From Mimachlamys varia (Eukaryota > Mollusca > Bivalvia > Pectinida > Pectinidae), in assembly GCA_947623455.1 (NCBI GenBank), contig OX392529.1:56129186-56193185 (forward strand): a DNA stretch of 64,000 nucleotides, given 5' to 3'. Position 1 is the stretch's first letter. Each line of letters opens with the position of its first letter. Below, in pieces: positions 21,492 to 34,282 of the stretch. Under the pieces are notes generated by a model, which saw only the letters and a program-made list of their open reading frames with translations, made no database searches and had not been told where the DNA came from. The translations under genes were made by a program, and so were the position numbers.

Positions 21492-22394
21492 CCACAGGCC
21501 TGTCACTCGTCTTATCCTCTAAGAGACTTCAAGTCTGTCAAACAGAAAGCAGAAAGATTTCACAATTAGATTTATTATTACAGCGCTTACATTTTGACTA
21601 AAGAATGAAATCTTGTAAAATTTTCTAGTTAAATCTCAAATACTGTAGAACTTATCATGGATGTCAATGCCTTTGTCGTCACATGATCTCTTATATAGTC
21701 ATGATAATTTAAAATAAAGCTTCAGAGTGACTCAGTCCTTTCACTTTAAAGTGCCGCCCACAAACAACCATTTATGGCTTATAGTCAAAGTGTTTGTCTG
21801 GGCGAGCCATCTTTTTATTACTTTAAGGATATGTCTTATCAATAGCTATAAGGCCAGTATTGTAGGTAAATGTTTAAAGGGACACAAATGTTTCTATCTA
21901 AATTTATATATCCATGCACTTCAGAACTCCATTTATCTAGAAACAAGTTACCTACACTGTTTACCTACAACTTTACTGTACTCCAGACCAAAGTAATATT
22001 TTGCATGGTGTGTTTGTGTTTCTTGGAAAACAGTTTACAAATAAATGGGCAATAAATTAAAGGCCCACTTAAGCTGAACAATGAATTTGGGGTATACATG
22101 CAGCTTGAAATAAAAGAGGTGCTAATAATTATACTATACAGGTCAACTGACCTTAACTAAATACTATTTTTCAATGCATCAGAAAAATACTCCATATATA
22201 AATATTTAGACTTCATGAATATGGTTAATTCCTATAAATTTCTCAACTTTTCAGTTTAACAAACTGTACAATATATATCAGTTTTTCAGCATCAATTTCT
22301 CAAGATTTTTCCCATTTATTCTTTGTATGGGAAATGCAGATTTTTTTTTTGTCCTTGGTGGATGAGGGATAAAACAATTATCAGTCATGTCCAT

Positions 22395-22500
22395 TCAGTT
22401 TGGTTTAGTTTTGCAGGAAAGCCAGAAAAGCCATTGACATACGGTCAGTACCTGGCAACTGCCCCACATGGGTTTTGAACTCACAACTCGGAGATGGAGG
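22395..22500 (-). mobile_element. tRNA-derived SINE that founds the 60-bp array
   Basis: Minus strand: B box GAGTTCAAAACCC (about 22468-22480), then GGGGCAGTTGCCAGGTACTG and TTTTCTGGCTTTCCTGC, a body typical of molluscan tRNA-derived SINEs, truncated near 22395. Its A box, GTGGCTGAGTGGTTAAGG, is in the first unit of the adjacent array. Confidence 0.78.
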
Positions 22501-23125
22501 GTTAGTGGTAAAATGTTGGGACACCTTAACCACTCAGCCACCACAGCCCAGAGGTGGAGGGTTAGTGATAGAATGTTGGGACACTTTAACCACTCGGCCA
22601 CCGCAGCCCAGAGGTGGAGGGCTAGTGGTAGAATGTCGGGACACTTTAACCACTCGGCCACCGCAGCCCAGAGGTGGAGGGTTAGTGATAGAATGTTGGG
22701 ACACTTTAACCACTCGGCCACCGCAGCCCAGAGGTGGAGGGCTAGTGGTAGAATGTCGGGACACTTTAACCACTCGGCCACCGCAGCCCAGAGGTGGAGG
22801 GCTAGTGGTAGAATGTCGGGACACTTTAACCACTCGGCCACCGCAGCCCAGAGGTGGAGGGTTAGTGGTAGAATGTTGGGACACTTTAACCACTCGGCCA
22901 CCGCAGCCCAGAGGTGGAGGGTTAGTGGTAGAATGTTGGGACACTTTAACCACTCGGCCACCGCAGCCCAGAGGTGGAGGGTTAGTGGTAGAATGTTGGG
23001 ACACTTTAACCACTCGGCCACCGCAGCCCAGAGGTGGAGGGTTAGTGATAGAATGTTGGGACACTTTAACCACTCGGCCACCGCAGCCCAGAGGTGGAGG
23101 GCTAGTGGTAGAATGTCAGAACACC
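22484..23125 (-). repeat. 60-bp tandem array, SINE-head derived, A box in every unit
   Basis: About eleven units of exactly 60 bp; on the minus strand each holds GGTGGCCGAGTGGTTAAAGT, which matches the Pol III A box TGGCNNAGTGG. Since 60 is a multiple of three and the unit lacks stops in several frames, open frames of up to 281 codons run through both strands; they are not genes. Confidence 0.93.
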
Positions 23126-25083
23126 TTAACAACGCGACCACCAAGGCCACTATCGGAGCCACCTTTCCCTTCAGTTTTTAGCACCGACATTAGAAAAAGC
23201 ACAGAAAGATCATCAGCTATACATTGTATACCCATTTATCTGTCAGCGATATTGATTTTGTTCACACTGTCGCGTTGTAAAACCTACAATGTGGGGGAGA
23301 TAATAAGTTTGGAGTATTGATTCAGATACACCTCTATATCCTCAGCAAGGAGCGTATTTTATCATAGATCATGTAAGTTTGCCCTGTAGCAGATATGTGA
23401 CAAAACAAATCAATGGAGACACACTAAATTATTAACAGTGTGTAATTTCTGAACTGTTTTACCTGGTAAGATTTCTTTGAAATACAAAAATGTATAAAAA
23501 TTTCATTAAAATCTATACCCGATCAATGTATAAACTACAGTCTGGATCCTTATTCACATTATCTAATTCGTTTAATAAATTCCATATTACATTGACACTC
23601 ATTTAAGATCCTCTTTATATGTAATCACTTTTAATTACATTATATTTAATAAAACAAGATATTCTATTGATGTATTTTAGTGACAAGGAAATTAACTCTA
23701 ATGTAATATTATTTCATGTGTGGATCCGCAGTCATACAAAATTCAAATTGATTAAAATACATGTATTTATAATTAACTCAAATAACTCTTTCACCCCTGA
23801 AAACACATTTGAACCTTTCCAATTCTTAAAAAGTTTGAATAGTTCACTGTGAAATGGTTGAATAGGTTAATAATAAGAGATTATCACACAACTCAGAACT
23901 CAGAACTAATTTCAACTGTATATATGAGCGCACAGGACAATTGTCATATCATTAACTACACAACTTAATTATTTTTATCTGTCATTTTGATGTAAAGTTA
24001 CCCTCTTTTATCTAAATGACAAAATGATACACACTATAAAAAAACTTTTAATAAAAAAAAAAGACCTGTTCATGTTTACACATATAAACACGTTTTTTTT
24101 TTTTTTTTTTTTTAAATTTTTACCTTTGTTTTAAGAAACAGCTTTCCTCCCTAATTTATAGGGGAGATAACTTTCCACTGCAGAAAATGAATAATTTAAA
24201 CAAATTTTGTGAATTTCTTTAAAAAAGTATTCAATATATCCCTGGTTATCATAAACAAAATGTGACATACACTGCATATACCACTATGTTAAATAAATGC
24301 TGTCTTTTAGCAGAACTGAAATATCTAAGTCAAAACATTTTTTTCCCAAACAACAAAGGTACATCAGCTAATTACTATCATCTGTAGTAGCTAGATTGTC
24401 GTCCTAAATTATTTATGGTAAAAATAATGTAGATCAGACATGCAACGTCCACAAGTTATATATCTACATGTATACCACCCTGTCTTTACCAGAGAAATGT
24501 TAATTTCTTTCTGACAATTAACCGAAATCTGAACCATTCTGCACAAGAAAATTAAAATGTGAGCGGAAAAATTAGCACAAAGCCTAATTAGCATTATCAC
24601 ATACATTTGTAAAAAGTTATATTGCTTTATAAAATTTCCAGCGTTTTCTTAATTAATATTTGCCATTCATAAAAAATGGCATATTTCTTTCAAGTAATTG
24701 CTAAACACTAGCAATTAATTCACACAAGTTGATTTTCAATAGAAACAAAGTGTATATGAACAGATCTTTACTATAAAATTACATCAGAATGGAGTGAAAT
24801 ATAATACACATATAATACCTGAGTAGCCGTGTTAGTTAATATTAGCTGATCTTGGGTGTGTTTGATTTCCATGTTCATGCATTGCATAATATGTGTGAGT
24901 AATCAACAGATCTGAATGACTTATTTAATTCTGGAACTCAATTAAGTACTGGCTGGTAACCTTTACACATGCAGAGTCAATATCGCATAACTGCGTAGTG
25001 AGTGTACACTTAGATACACAAGCAAAACAGACCAATACAGGATCAATCCCAACATGTCAGAAACTGCAGGAACAAAATACTAA
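23126..25083. other. AT-rich non-coding DNA
   Basis: No gene was recognised. It holds a decayed copy of the TCACCCCTGAA mini-element near 23788-23865 and a T run near 24093-24112. It may be intron if the minus-strand gene has its first exon far upstream. Confidence 0.45.
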
Positions 25084-25320
25084 AGGCCCAATATATGTAA
25101 CTTCAGGCAATCTTTTGTGATTCTGAAAATTTTTGAAAAAAAAATCCAGTTGATGACCATGCAAAAATAAGCCTAAAACGAAGTTAACCTGAGCAGTAAC
25201 TAACAAGAAACTTTTGACATAAAAATTCAAAAATTGAAAATAATTCAGGTGGGCCTACTTCAACAACAAGCCACAGTTAAAAGACTTCAAACTGGATGCC
25301 TGTTTACATATATCGAGTTA
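25084..25320 (+). mobile_element. TTAA-type MITE, truncated copy
   Basis: Begins AGGCCCAATATATGTAACTT like the copies at 6693 and 47428, but the right half is lost and a 55-bp array follows. Confidence 0.75.
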
Positions 25321-25340
25321 CAAAAACTGAGCATCCAATA

Positions 25341-26470
25341 AACTCCAGTATATTAGGATTGGGCACCTTAAGGGGAGGTAACTATACATACAATAACTTC
25401 CAATGTAGTGGGACTTGGAGCTTTAAGGGGAGGTAATTATATATACAATAACCTCCAATGTAGTGGGACAATCGGACAACCTCGGGCCTTTCCGGAATCT
25501 TGAAGAATACCCGAGGTGTTCCGATTGTGTAGTGGGACTGGGAGCTTTAAGGGGAGGTAACTATATATACAATAACCTCCAATGTAGTGGAACTGAGAGC
25601 CTTAAGGGGAGGTAACTATACATACAATAACCTCCAATGTAGTGGGACTGGGAGCCTTAAAGGGAGGTAACTATACATACAATAACCTACAATGTAGTGG
25701 GACCGAGAGCCTTAAAGGGAGGTAACTATACATACAATAACCTCCAATATATTGGGACTGGGAGCCTTAAGGGGAGGTAACTATACATACAATAACCTAC
25801 AATGTAGTGGGACTAGAGGCCTTAAGGGGAGGTTACTATACATACAATAACCTACAATGTAGTGGGACTGGGAGCCTTAAGGGGAGGTTACTATACATAC
25901 AATAACCTCCAATGTAGTGGGACTGAGAGTCTTAAAGGGAGGTAACTAAACATACAATAACCTCCAATGTAGTGGGACTGGGCACCTTAAGGGGAGGTAA
26001 CTATACATACAATAACCTCCAATGTAGTGGGACTGAGAGTCTTAAAGGGAGGTAACTATACATACAATAACCTCCAATGTAGTGGGACTGAGAGTCTTAA
26101 AGGGAGGTAACTATACATACAATAACCTCCAATGTAGTGGGACTGAGAGTCTTAAAGGGAGGTAACTATACATACAATAACCTCCAATGTAGTGGGACTG
26201 AGAGTCTTAAAGGGAGGTAACTATACATACAATAACCTCCAATGTAGAGAGACTAAGAGTCTTAAGGGGAGGTAACTATACATACAATACATACAATAAC
26301 CTCCAATGTAGTGGGACTGAGAGTCTTAAGGGGAGGTAACTATACATGCAATAACATCCAATGTAGTGGGACTGACAGCCTTAAAGGGAGGTAACTATAT
26401 ATACAATAACCTCCAATGTAGTGGGACTGGGCTCCTTAAGGCAACTGAAGGTTTGTTGGACTGAGAGCCT
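25341..26470. repeat. 55-bp tandem array
   Basis: About 19-20 copies of a unit CTTAAGGGGAGGTAACTATA ... CCTCCAATGTAGTGGGACTGGGAG. The later copies (25910-26280) are the most alike. One unit is interrupted by a 61-bp insertion at 25468-25528. Confidence 0.93.
25468..25528. mobile_element. 61-bp hAT-like MITE inside the 55-bp array
   Basis: Ends ACAATCGGACAACCTCGGG and CCCGAGGTGTTCCGATTGT are inverted copies with 17 of 19 matches. The 8 bases GTAGTGGG stand on both sides (25460-25467 and 25529-25536) but occur once in uninterrupted units. An 8-bp duplication fits hAT. Confidence 0.82.
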
Positions 26471-28180
26471 AAAGTTAAGGGGAGGTAACTTTATATACCA
26501 TAAAGTCTAGTGCGATGGGACAAAGATCATTTATGACATAAAGGTTATGATTTTCATTTTATTTGTTTTATAACTTCTGAAATAGTAGGCATACAGATCA
26601 AATTTGTTAAATGCTTGCATTTAATCCTTTTAATAAATTCACATTTTGAAATATCTAAATATCTTACAGCTGTCATCTTTAATCTCACATTTTTCCTAAA
26701 TTCAGGAAGGAATGATGTGTAATAACACCTTTTTCCTGTTTTTTTTCTCCCCCCCCCCCCCCACCACCACCAATACACACACATTTTTCCCCTTTCAAAA
26801 TTATACTTTATAGTCATAGCAGTTTTATCATGAAAAGTTGATTTCTTTTTTTTAAATATTAACCTCAACATTATATTATACTGTACATATTGCAGTATAG
26901 AATTAAGAAATGAATCTTTCTTGTAATGTTAATGTTGACACTGTGTCTTCTCCTTGGTCCCTTTTTGTACATTAATTTAATTGTGCCATTTTTGGATTAA
27001 TATGAGAAACAATATAAGACAGATAGGCAGCCATCTTGGATTTTGAGAGTGTATTAGGAAGTATGTGGACTTTACATGTACTGTTTTGTTTTTTCATTTT
27101 TGGGAAAATATTAAGCATTCCATTTTTGCAATGACATTGCTAACTTTCTTGTACAACTGTATATGACAGTAAAACCAGGACAAATTTTAATTAAAAGGAC
27201 AAAAAAAATAAACTGCTGATAACATGTCAAAAGGTCATAACTAGGATTTTCCTTCGAATAAATTCTCTGAAGAATCGATGATCTATTCCATGACACTGAT
27301 TTACACTATTGGCCAATGGATCAATTAAGTGATTCTATACTTTTGGCTGTTTCTATTTATATGTAGATGAATCATTAAGACATAAACTGAAAATTTAAAT
27401 GGCCGCACCTGTACCAAATTTTCAGTCAGATTCTGATCGGAAAAAGTGAAATTCTAATCAGAATCTTATTGATATTCCTTAAAATGCAGTAAGAATCCAA
27501 TCGGACACGGATTTTGAAGATAAATCCCAATCGGGTTTTGTGGAATTATTAAATCTGTGTCTTGAAGTTGAAAAATCCTATTGGAGTCCAGTCGGACTTT
27601 TAAACAATTTTTATCAATATCTGGTTAAGACACTGATTTCTGAACTTAAGACTTTTCTTCAGAATCTCTTAATTGACACAGATTTTCAGCGGCTGATATA
27701 ACACTGATATACATGTACATATAGGAATGGCATTGAAATAAACAGAATTTGAGATTTCTTGTTAAGTACATTTTTGTAAATAGCAAACAAGAAATTAAGA
27801 ATTTTGTTTGGTTCTCTTAGTCTGAATTCCATAACATTATTTCCAATTAGGTTATAGACTTAAGGGTTGGGGCTTATTCTGGTGTGATAATTATCTGGCA
27901 CATTAACGATGATCGGCTTAATTTTTTTAGTTTTAGCCAGTCACAACTAGATCACAACACATATATATGCTAAATTTCTGAATAAAATTTAAACTCTCTG
28001 CATGCCCAGAGCTATGCTTGATATAATTTCTATCAATCATGTTAATTAAACAGGTTTTAAAGGAAACCTTATAATCATCTAAGCAACTCATGATCATTAA
28101 TATTAATTTCAAATTTGTGATGTTTTTATGAATCTTAATCAAAGCTGAAACTAAAATACTGGTACACGTATGTGCGGGAT
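26471..28180. other. AT-rich non-coding DNA with a C run
   Basis: Nothing coding recognised. A C12-type run followed by CACCACCACC lies at about 26751-26772. The stretch 27410-27600 has loosely repeated AATCCNATCGGA-like words, too weak to call. Confidence 0.4.
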
Positions 28181-28328
28181 CACAGTTGCTTGAGTTTCTG
28201 TCAGTAAATAATAAATATATATGTGTGAAATGAGCCTCCCATTACAGTAATGTACATTCTGTAATAGGCCGCGGCTCCATATATATAAACATTTTTTTTA
28301 TATACTGACAGAAACTCAAGCAACTGTG
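28181..28328. mobile_element. 148-bp MITE with perfect 26-bp TIRs
   Basis: Starts CACAGTTGCTTGAGTTTCTG and ends with its exact reverse complement, 26 bases in all. Flanks are GCGGGAT and TCGGGAT, an imperfect 7-bp duplication. Non-coding. Confidence 0.78.
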
Positions 28329-29388
28329 TCGGGATGTCCAACGGTTTAAGACAATTATATAACTAAGCCAAGATTATTAATAAAAACATGTAAATCTACA
28401 GACATTTGTTCAATTTTTTTTAGTTAAATATTGTTAAGTAAATAAGTCTATCAAGTCTCAATGTCATTTTTAACGGAAAACATATAGAAAACAAATCTAG
28501 ACCTGTATGATAAATAGATTCCCACGCAGGTGAAAAAATTTGACATATATCCTACGTGTTTTTTTGCACGTGGAATTAAGATAACGCTTTCTGAGAAATG
28601 TCAGCCCATTTTTTTTATTGATATTGCTCAATATGTAGCTTGTAAATACTTGACAATGCCAAGAATTTAACAATTGCTACTTTTGCTAGTCTATAAGTCT
28701 GGAAACTGACAACTAGAAATTGACAATTCACATGCATGGTTAACCCATGTTTAAAATCATATAACAATATATTACAGACTTAAAGGGTTTTAACCACATT
28801 GAGATCCGATTTACGATGTATATTACATCATGTGAATTAAGAGTCAGGACACGGAAAAATACATACATGTTTCCTTGCAAAGTGTTATGTTTATTAACAT
28901 AACAAGCTGAAATGACTTTCACTATTTCTGGCACCGCCTGTTAAAAAATTTGATACTGTCTCTTTGAAATGATCAATGATAAGTAAGAGTCAATACAATG
29001 TCTAAAACAGTAATGCTTGATACATGTGAAAACACACAACCCAAATATAATAACATAAAATGTGGAATTAAACTAAGGGAGGGATGTCACATCAATTTTT
29101 CACATTAGGAATTCACATATTTTAATAGTCGACAACTTTATTTAAACAATTGATTATTTAAATATGCCCTGCATATTACGGTATGTGGCAGCATTTAGAT
29201 CCTGACATAGGCCTTCAAATCAAACAGATCCGTCATGATGTAACGTTTCATCGGGTACCAGGGGATGTAATTATATTTAAGAAATTATCATTGTCATAAT
29301 TAGTACATTTTGTACATACAAATATCCTGACTTAGGAAAGAAACGATATTTTTCAACCAAGAACAAAAATGAAACTTCAGTGAGATGA

Positions 29389-29462
29389 GCGGGGCACGAA
29401 CCCGAGACCTCTAGGTTATGGAGCCAGGACGTAACCACCTGGCCAAAAGGTCCAAAGAGTTG
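29389..29462 (-). mobile_element. tRNA-like SINE head
   Basis: Minus strand: TTTTGGCCAGGTGGTTACGT (A box) and GGTCTCGGGTTCGTGCCCC (B box). A well-preserved tRNA-like head; no acceptor stem pairing was found. Confidence 0.6.
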
Positions 29463-29696
29463 ACTTGCAGGTTTGTAATTTCCTGATATTGTTCTGCAAG
29501 GTCGCATCTCAACGTAACATGTATGTGTTATAACAGAACTTAATTCTGCAGATTGAAATTTCCTCAACAAATAAAAGGACAGATAATAAAACATTAATTT
29601 TATAAGGATGCTAAACATTTATAAATCATTACTTATGGGTAACTAAGATTAAAAATGATAAAAAATGACAAAGTAGTATATAATTCGAGGTTCTTA

Positions 29697-30021
29697 TATA
29701 TACTGCTTCATCACAACTTGAAGGTCGCCTCAAAGTGGTTTACAAATTATTATCCGGGGTTATAGGGCCTTAGCAACCAGCCAATACCGTTCTCAACTCC
29801 CTGCGAGCATACAACTGGTGCTGCCATCTCGGCACTCACAGCTAGCATTCTACAATTTCTTGCACTGCCCAACCATGTACTCATTTACAGCTGAGTAGAC
29901 TGGAACAAGTGTAGTAAAGTATCTTGCTCAAGGATACAACACAAATGCTGTGACTGGGACTCGAACTCGCAATCCTTCGATCAGGAGCCCGATGTCCTAC
30001 CACTAGACTACCGTGCCTATA
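29697..30021 (-). mobile_element. Full-length tRNA-derived SINE with conserved central domain
   Basis: Minus strand: GGCACGGTAGTCTAGTGGTA (A box), GCGAGTTCGAGTCCCAG (B box), then a central part with TTGAGCAAGATACTTTACTA and CTCAGCTGTAAATGAGTAC, which resembles the central domains shared by metazoan SINE superfamilies (CORE/V/Deu type not resolved). It continues to about 29697 with AAACCACTTTGAGGCGACC. Confidence 0.7.
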
Positions 30022-32815
30022 TATGTACTTAAGAGAGAATTAGACATTAAGACATTTGCTTTTTAGTTATCATATTGAATGCATGTGTTTTGGAATTTAT
30101 CTTGAAATATTGGCTTAAAAATAATATTTATAATCAATTAACAGCTAGCTAGCTCATCAGAGTCAGGTTTGTTCTTGATTTATTTCAACAAAAGTGTAAT
30201 GAATATAAAATAATTAATATAGAAATGATAGTTCTTTTATCACACATTCTGAAAGAAGTGCATATCAGATTTTTTTTTATAGATAGAAAAATGAAGAAAA
30301 CAATTTCATTGTTCATGAAACATATTTTTGAATCATTGGGGAGCATAATATTATATCAGTTGAGAAATATCATGCTCTGGAGTTCCCATGAAAATAATTT
30401 ATTGATTTTTTCCTTCACAAACAGTAAATATGCCAAATGTGCCAATTTATGATTGTTGATATTTGATACATATATATACACGTACTTAAATTTAAGCTTA
30501 TCACAGAACAATTTGTTATCGTTTCTGGGAACCCTTGAATGTGAAATTTTATAGTACCTGACAATAATAATAAATTCTGGATTCACTCTCAAGCAGAAAA
30601 AAAAAGTTATCTTTTAATACTTTTATTTAACAAGTATCACAAATATTAGACATGTATCACCCATTCCCTGAACACATTGAATCATAAATATATCAAAACC
30701 AGACTGAACAAGCCTTTGTACACTTTTATTCTGAGAATAGATACCATACAGGTCTTTATAATGTTATGAATGACACTTTTGGTTCTTAACTTACCTATCT
30801 ACCTTATTTGCCTGAATTAGTGCATGCATGCACATGCAAGAGTGCCTAAAAAATTGGTTTCAAAGGGGGCACTTGAAAAGATAACAATACTAGGATCTGG
30901 ATGAAACATGTTGTTTTTATAAAGTTAATAAATACAATGTTTAAATTGTGATAAGAATAAGTTGTAGTCGTGATATACAGGGAAGGGGCGCTAATAGATC
31001 TTTCCTGATGATATACGGGGAAGGGGCGCTTATAGACCTTTTCCGAAAGTGTTGTAATTCCCATTGATAGGCCACATTATGGTGGATACAAAATGGACTT
31101 CCGGGAAGTGTTTTTATTATGATTTAGTGCCATGTGACAATAGGATGACGTCATTCCCATTATGAACGTTATACTTACATGGCGCAAATTTGTTTCAAAA
31201 ACACTTCCCAGCGAAGCCATGATACAGCAAACAAGGGAGATAACAACACTTTTGAGATAGGCCTATAGGGGGAGGAGCGCTAATTACAGTGAATACGGTA
31301 TATGATTGCTGATATGAATAATAATGAGCTATGCGCATGTTAGAAATTATTTAATCTTTAATACTGTAATTTAATATTTTGAATTGATCAAATTTGGTTC
31401 CTTTAACATTTTAGTTGGTTTCCATAATCAAATTATTTAAGGTACATTATGTGTATTTAAAAGTTAGATTTCAGATAATTAAGTAGTAACTTTGCATTTA
31501 AATTACCATAAACTAACCTGCAAGATCAATACATGTAAATATAATTTTGTAGCCTAGAGGCTGAAGGCTAGATCAGTGTTTGATTGAAATGGGTGGGCAC
31601 CCTGTTTTATTTTATTTTATTTTATTAGTTTATATACACACACTCTTACTATAAAAATTTTAAGCAGTAAATACTCAAGATATCCGTGGAACTTCTTTGA
31701 TAATCATAAAATATTTATATGGGCTATTTTCATCAGACATAAAATGAACATTGTGTCACATTTCTTTAGCAACACACTGGGAAATGATTCAAAATATAAC
31801 ATAACTACACGAGTTTCTCACTAAGTTCTTTGAATAAGTATGTTTTCACTGACTTATCTGAAATGAAACTGATTTAAATGGCATTTTATATATAGAAATC
31901 CTAAATTTAAATTCACATGAAACTGTTTGGTATTCAATGTTTTGGTGTCAATATATATATAAACTTCAATAGATCAAAGATATATTTCACACAGTATATT
32001 TTCACTGTAAAGTACAAATGTCATATTCATCATTATACGAATGTGAACATTTAACAAATTCTGGTCAATAAAAGTCACAGATTATGCATGAGATTTGCAG
32101 ACTTTGAATAAACGAGTGTTGCTATTTCAAGAATTGGGGAGGGGGAATTACAGAAGAAAAAAAATATACAAGACATACTTTATAATCTTCCATAGGATAG
32201 GTAGGAAAGGAAAATTTTCATGATAAGGGTGTAATTCATATTTCAAGTCATTCTGAATACCAAATGTTGAATTTATATAAAATATAAACTTTATTTATTT
32301 ATTAACAACAATTTTGAAACAAGTAATCCAACTTATATCAATCCCTATGGTAATGGACCAGATGTTAGCACGTGAGAGGTCATGATATTTTTGGGGGCGG
32401 GGGGGGGGGGGGGGGACCAGAGTACCTGGAGAAATCCCACATGCTCTGGAAGGTTACAATACATCATATATTTTTTCACATCCGATCGGGTAATCAAAAC
32501 CAGTGGCTGCCTTGGTGAAAGGCATTATTAGTACATCACATGACTGAATACTGCGGCTACACACATAGGTACTATGAAGCTATAGTGCCCGCTCATCCGG
32601 GCACTATCAAATTCGGTGCAATACTCAACGTGAATCTATTATGACTTCACTATTGAGCGATGTCACTATTGAGTTACGTCACTATATTACGTCGTGCTAC
32701 TGTTCTGCTTGGAAATGGCTGACTCTGGAAACAACCCAAAGCTGGCTATGGTTTATCATAATAAAACGAGTGTTGCTGTATACATATGTATTTAAATTAA
32801 AGGGTGATGCACTAA
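30022..32815. other. AT-rich non-coding DNA
   Basis: No gene recognised. It contains a (TTTTA)n run at about 31603-31625, a GGGGCGCTWATAG motif three times between 30986 and 31290, and a G run at about 32394-32416. Confidence 0.4.
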
Positions 32816-32817
32816 AC

Positions 32818-32966
32818 CTATTATGGCCCTGTTGAAACGGCACTATTGCCTCATAGTAAGGTCTCGTGATGAGATAGTGCCCTCGCCTTCGGCTCGGGCA
32901 ATATTCCATCCCTCGACATGCAATACTATGAGGCAATAGTGCCCTCTCAACAGGGCCATAATAGAT
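32818..32966. mobile_element. Foldback MITE, about 150 bp
   Basis: TATTATGGCCCTGTTGAAAC plus GGCACTATTGCCTCATAGTA on the left pairs with ATACTATGAGGCAATAGTGC and CTCAACAGGGCCATAATAG on the right. The centre has CCTCGCCTTCGGCTCGGG. Non-coding. Confidence 0.68.
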
Positions 32967-33396
32967 AAATAGTGCACTATATACACTGCACCACTCAACC
33001 ACCCAGTAAAACAAATTTAAATAGGTTTGCTGAAATCAATGAGCACCTATAGGAACCCATTCTGAACATTGGAAGTTAATTTTAACACTTTACATACTCG
33101 TATATTAAAATGTGTAAACTGTAAACACACAAATAACTGTCGTAGCAAAGTCTGTCAGATTACAACACAAGGACTGATCTTTAAACATAAGAGGACTGGC
33201 AAAACATTTCTAAGATTATGACTGATAACGCTCTCAAGTATTTATAAACAAGTTTGTTTAAGGCGTTACATTGATTCTTCTGAAGGCTGGCTGCACCTCT
33301 GTACTGCATGTGTCGTAACCATGTCGTACCTGAACTAGTCTATTCTTCAGGCTTAAAAAAAACATTGCTGAGATTTATTAATGTAAATTAAGGAGG

Positions 33397-33577
33397 CTCA
33401 GGGATAACTTTGAGGCGGGATTTGGGGGATTTTTACCCATATTTTTTCGGAAAATCTCATTAAAAATTAAAAATTATATTACTTTTTATAAAAATATCTC
33501 AAAGATATTTTTATGATCCCATAAAATCCCTCAAATTCTCCCATACGTTTTAAGAGCAAGAAGTATCCCTGACTCTG
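33397..33577. mobile_element. MITE, TCAGGGATA ends
   Basis: About 180 bp from TCAGGGATAACTTTGAGGCG to AAGTATCCCTGA, with an internal inverted repeat around AAAAATATCTCAAAGATATTTTTAT. Related to 15862-16020. Confidence 0.55.
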
Positions 33578-33789
33578 GAGGGTAAACATAGGGACAATGA
33601 TTACTAAACATTCATTGTGCATTAAGAAAATAATAATGAACAATGGTGTACTATTTATCGGACAGGTTATATAGGCGAAACCTGGCACATCCTAAATTAC
33701 CATAATATTGTATGTCATGCAGATCTAGAGGTTAGATAATGGAGGTTTTATAAGTTTGATTTGCTCATATAATCACTATATTCTGTCTC

Positions 33790-34150
33790 ATATAGGTGTA
33801 AAAGAGGTCATTGTCGCTGCTAGGAGTCAAACCTGGAACCTCTGACTTCCAGCAATATAGTCTTATGCTCAATCGATCGATCTAAAGAGAAAATATCAAG
33901 TTGAGTGGTATATTAATTGCAGCTATTATTTACCAGGGTTACATATATTCCCCCCTCCTAGAAAGAACACATCTCAAGTTTTTTTTTGGGATCAAAGGTG
34001 TTCCTTTGCAAGTATCCCCAGTGTACATAAATTTCCTGTGTTCCTACATGGGCGCCATATGTAACAGAGGCCATGGTTGTCCTCCGCTAGAAGTCGAACC
34101 CGGAACCTCTGGCTACTTGTCTTACGCTCAACTGATCGAGCTAAACAAAA
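33790..34150 (-). mobile_element. Two tRNA-like SINE heads in tandem
   Basis: Minus-strand heads at about 34070-34150 (TTTAGCTCGATCAGTTGAGC and GGTTCCGGGTTCGACTTC) and about 33798-33888 (GATCGATCGATTGAGC and GGTTCCAGGTTTGACTCC). Both are followed by similar sequence including GGTATATTA...ACCAGGGTTACA, so they are copies of one element. Confidence 0.58.
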
Positions 34151-34282
34151 ATAGGAGATCTCTCTAGCCGAGCGGTATATTACAGCTATAATATACCAGG
34201 GTTACACAGGTACAACTGTTCTGTAGTGTTATGTACATACATCATCACCCTTCAAAACTGATCACTTGAACGTTAACTAGAA

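Noticed and set aside
22395..23320. Open frames of 179-281 codons on both strands
   Set aside because: They are a by-product of the 60-bp SINE-derived array. Both strands and several frames are open at once.
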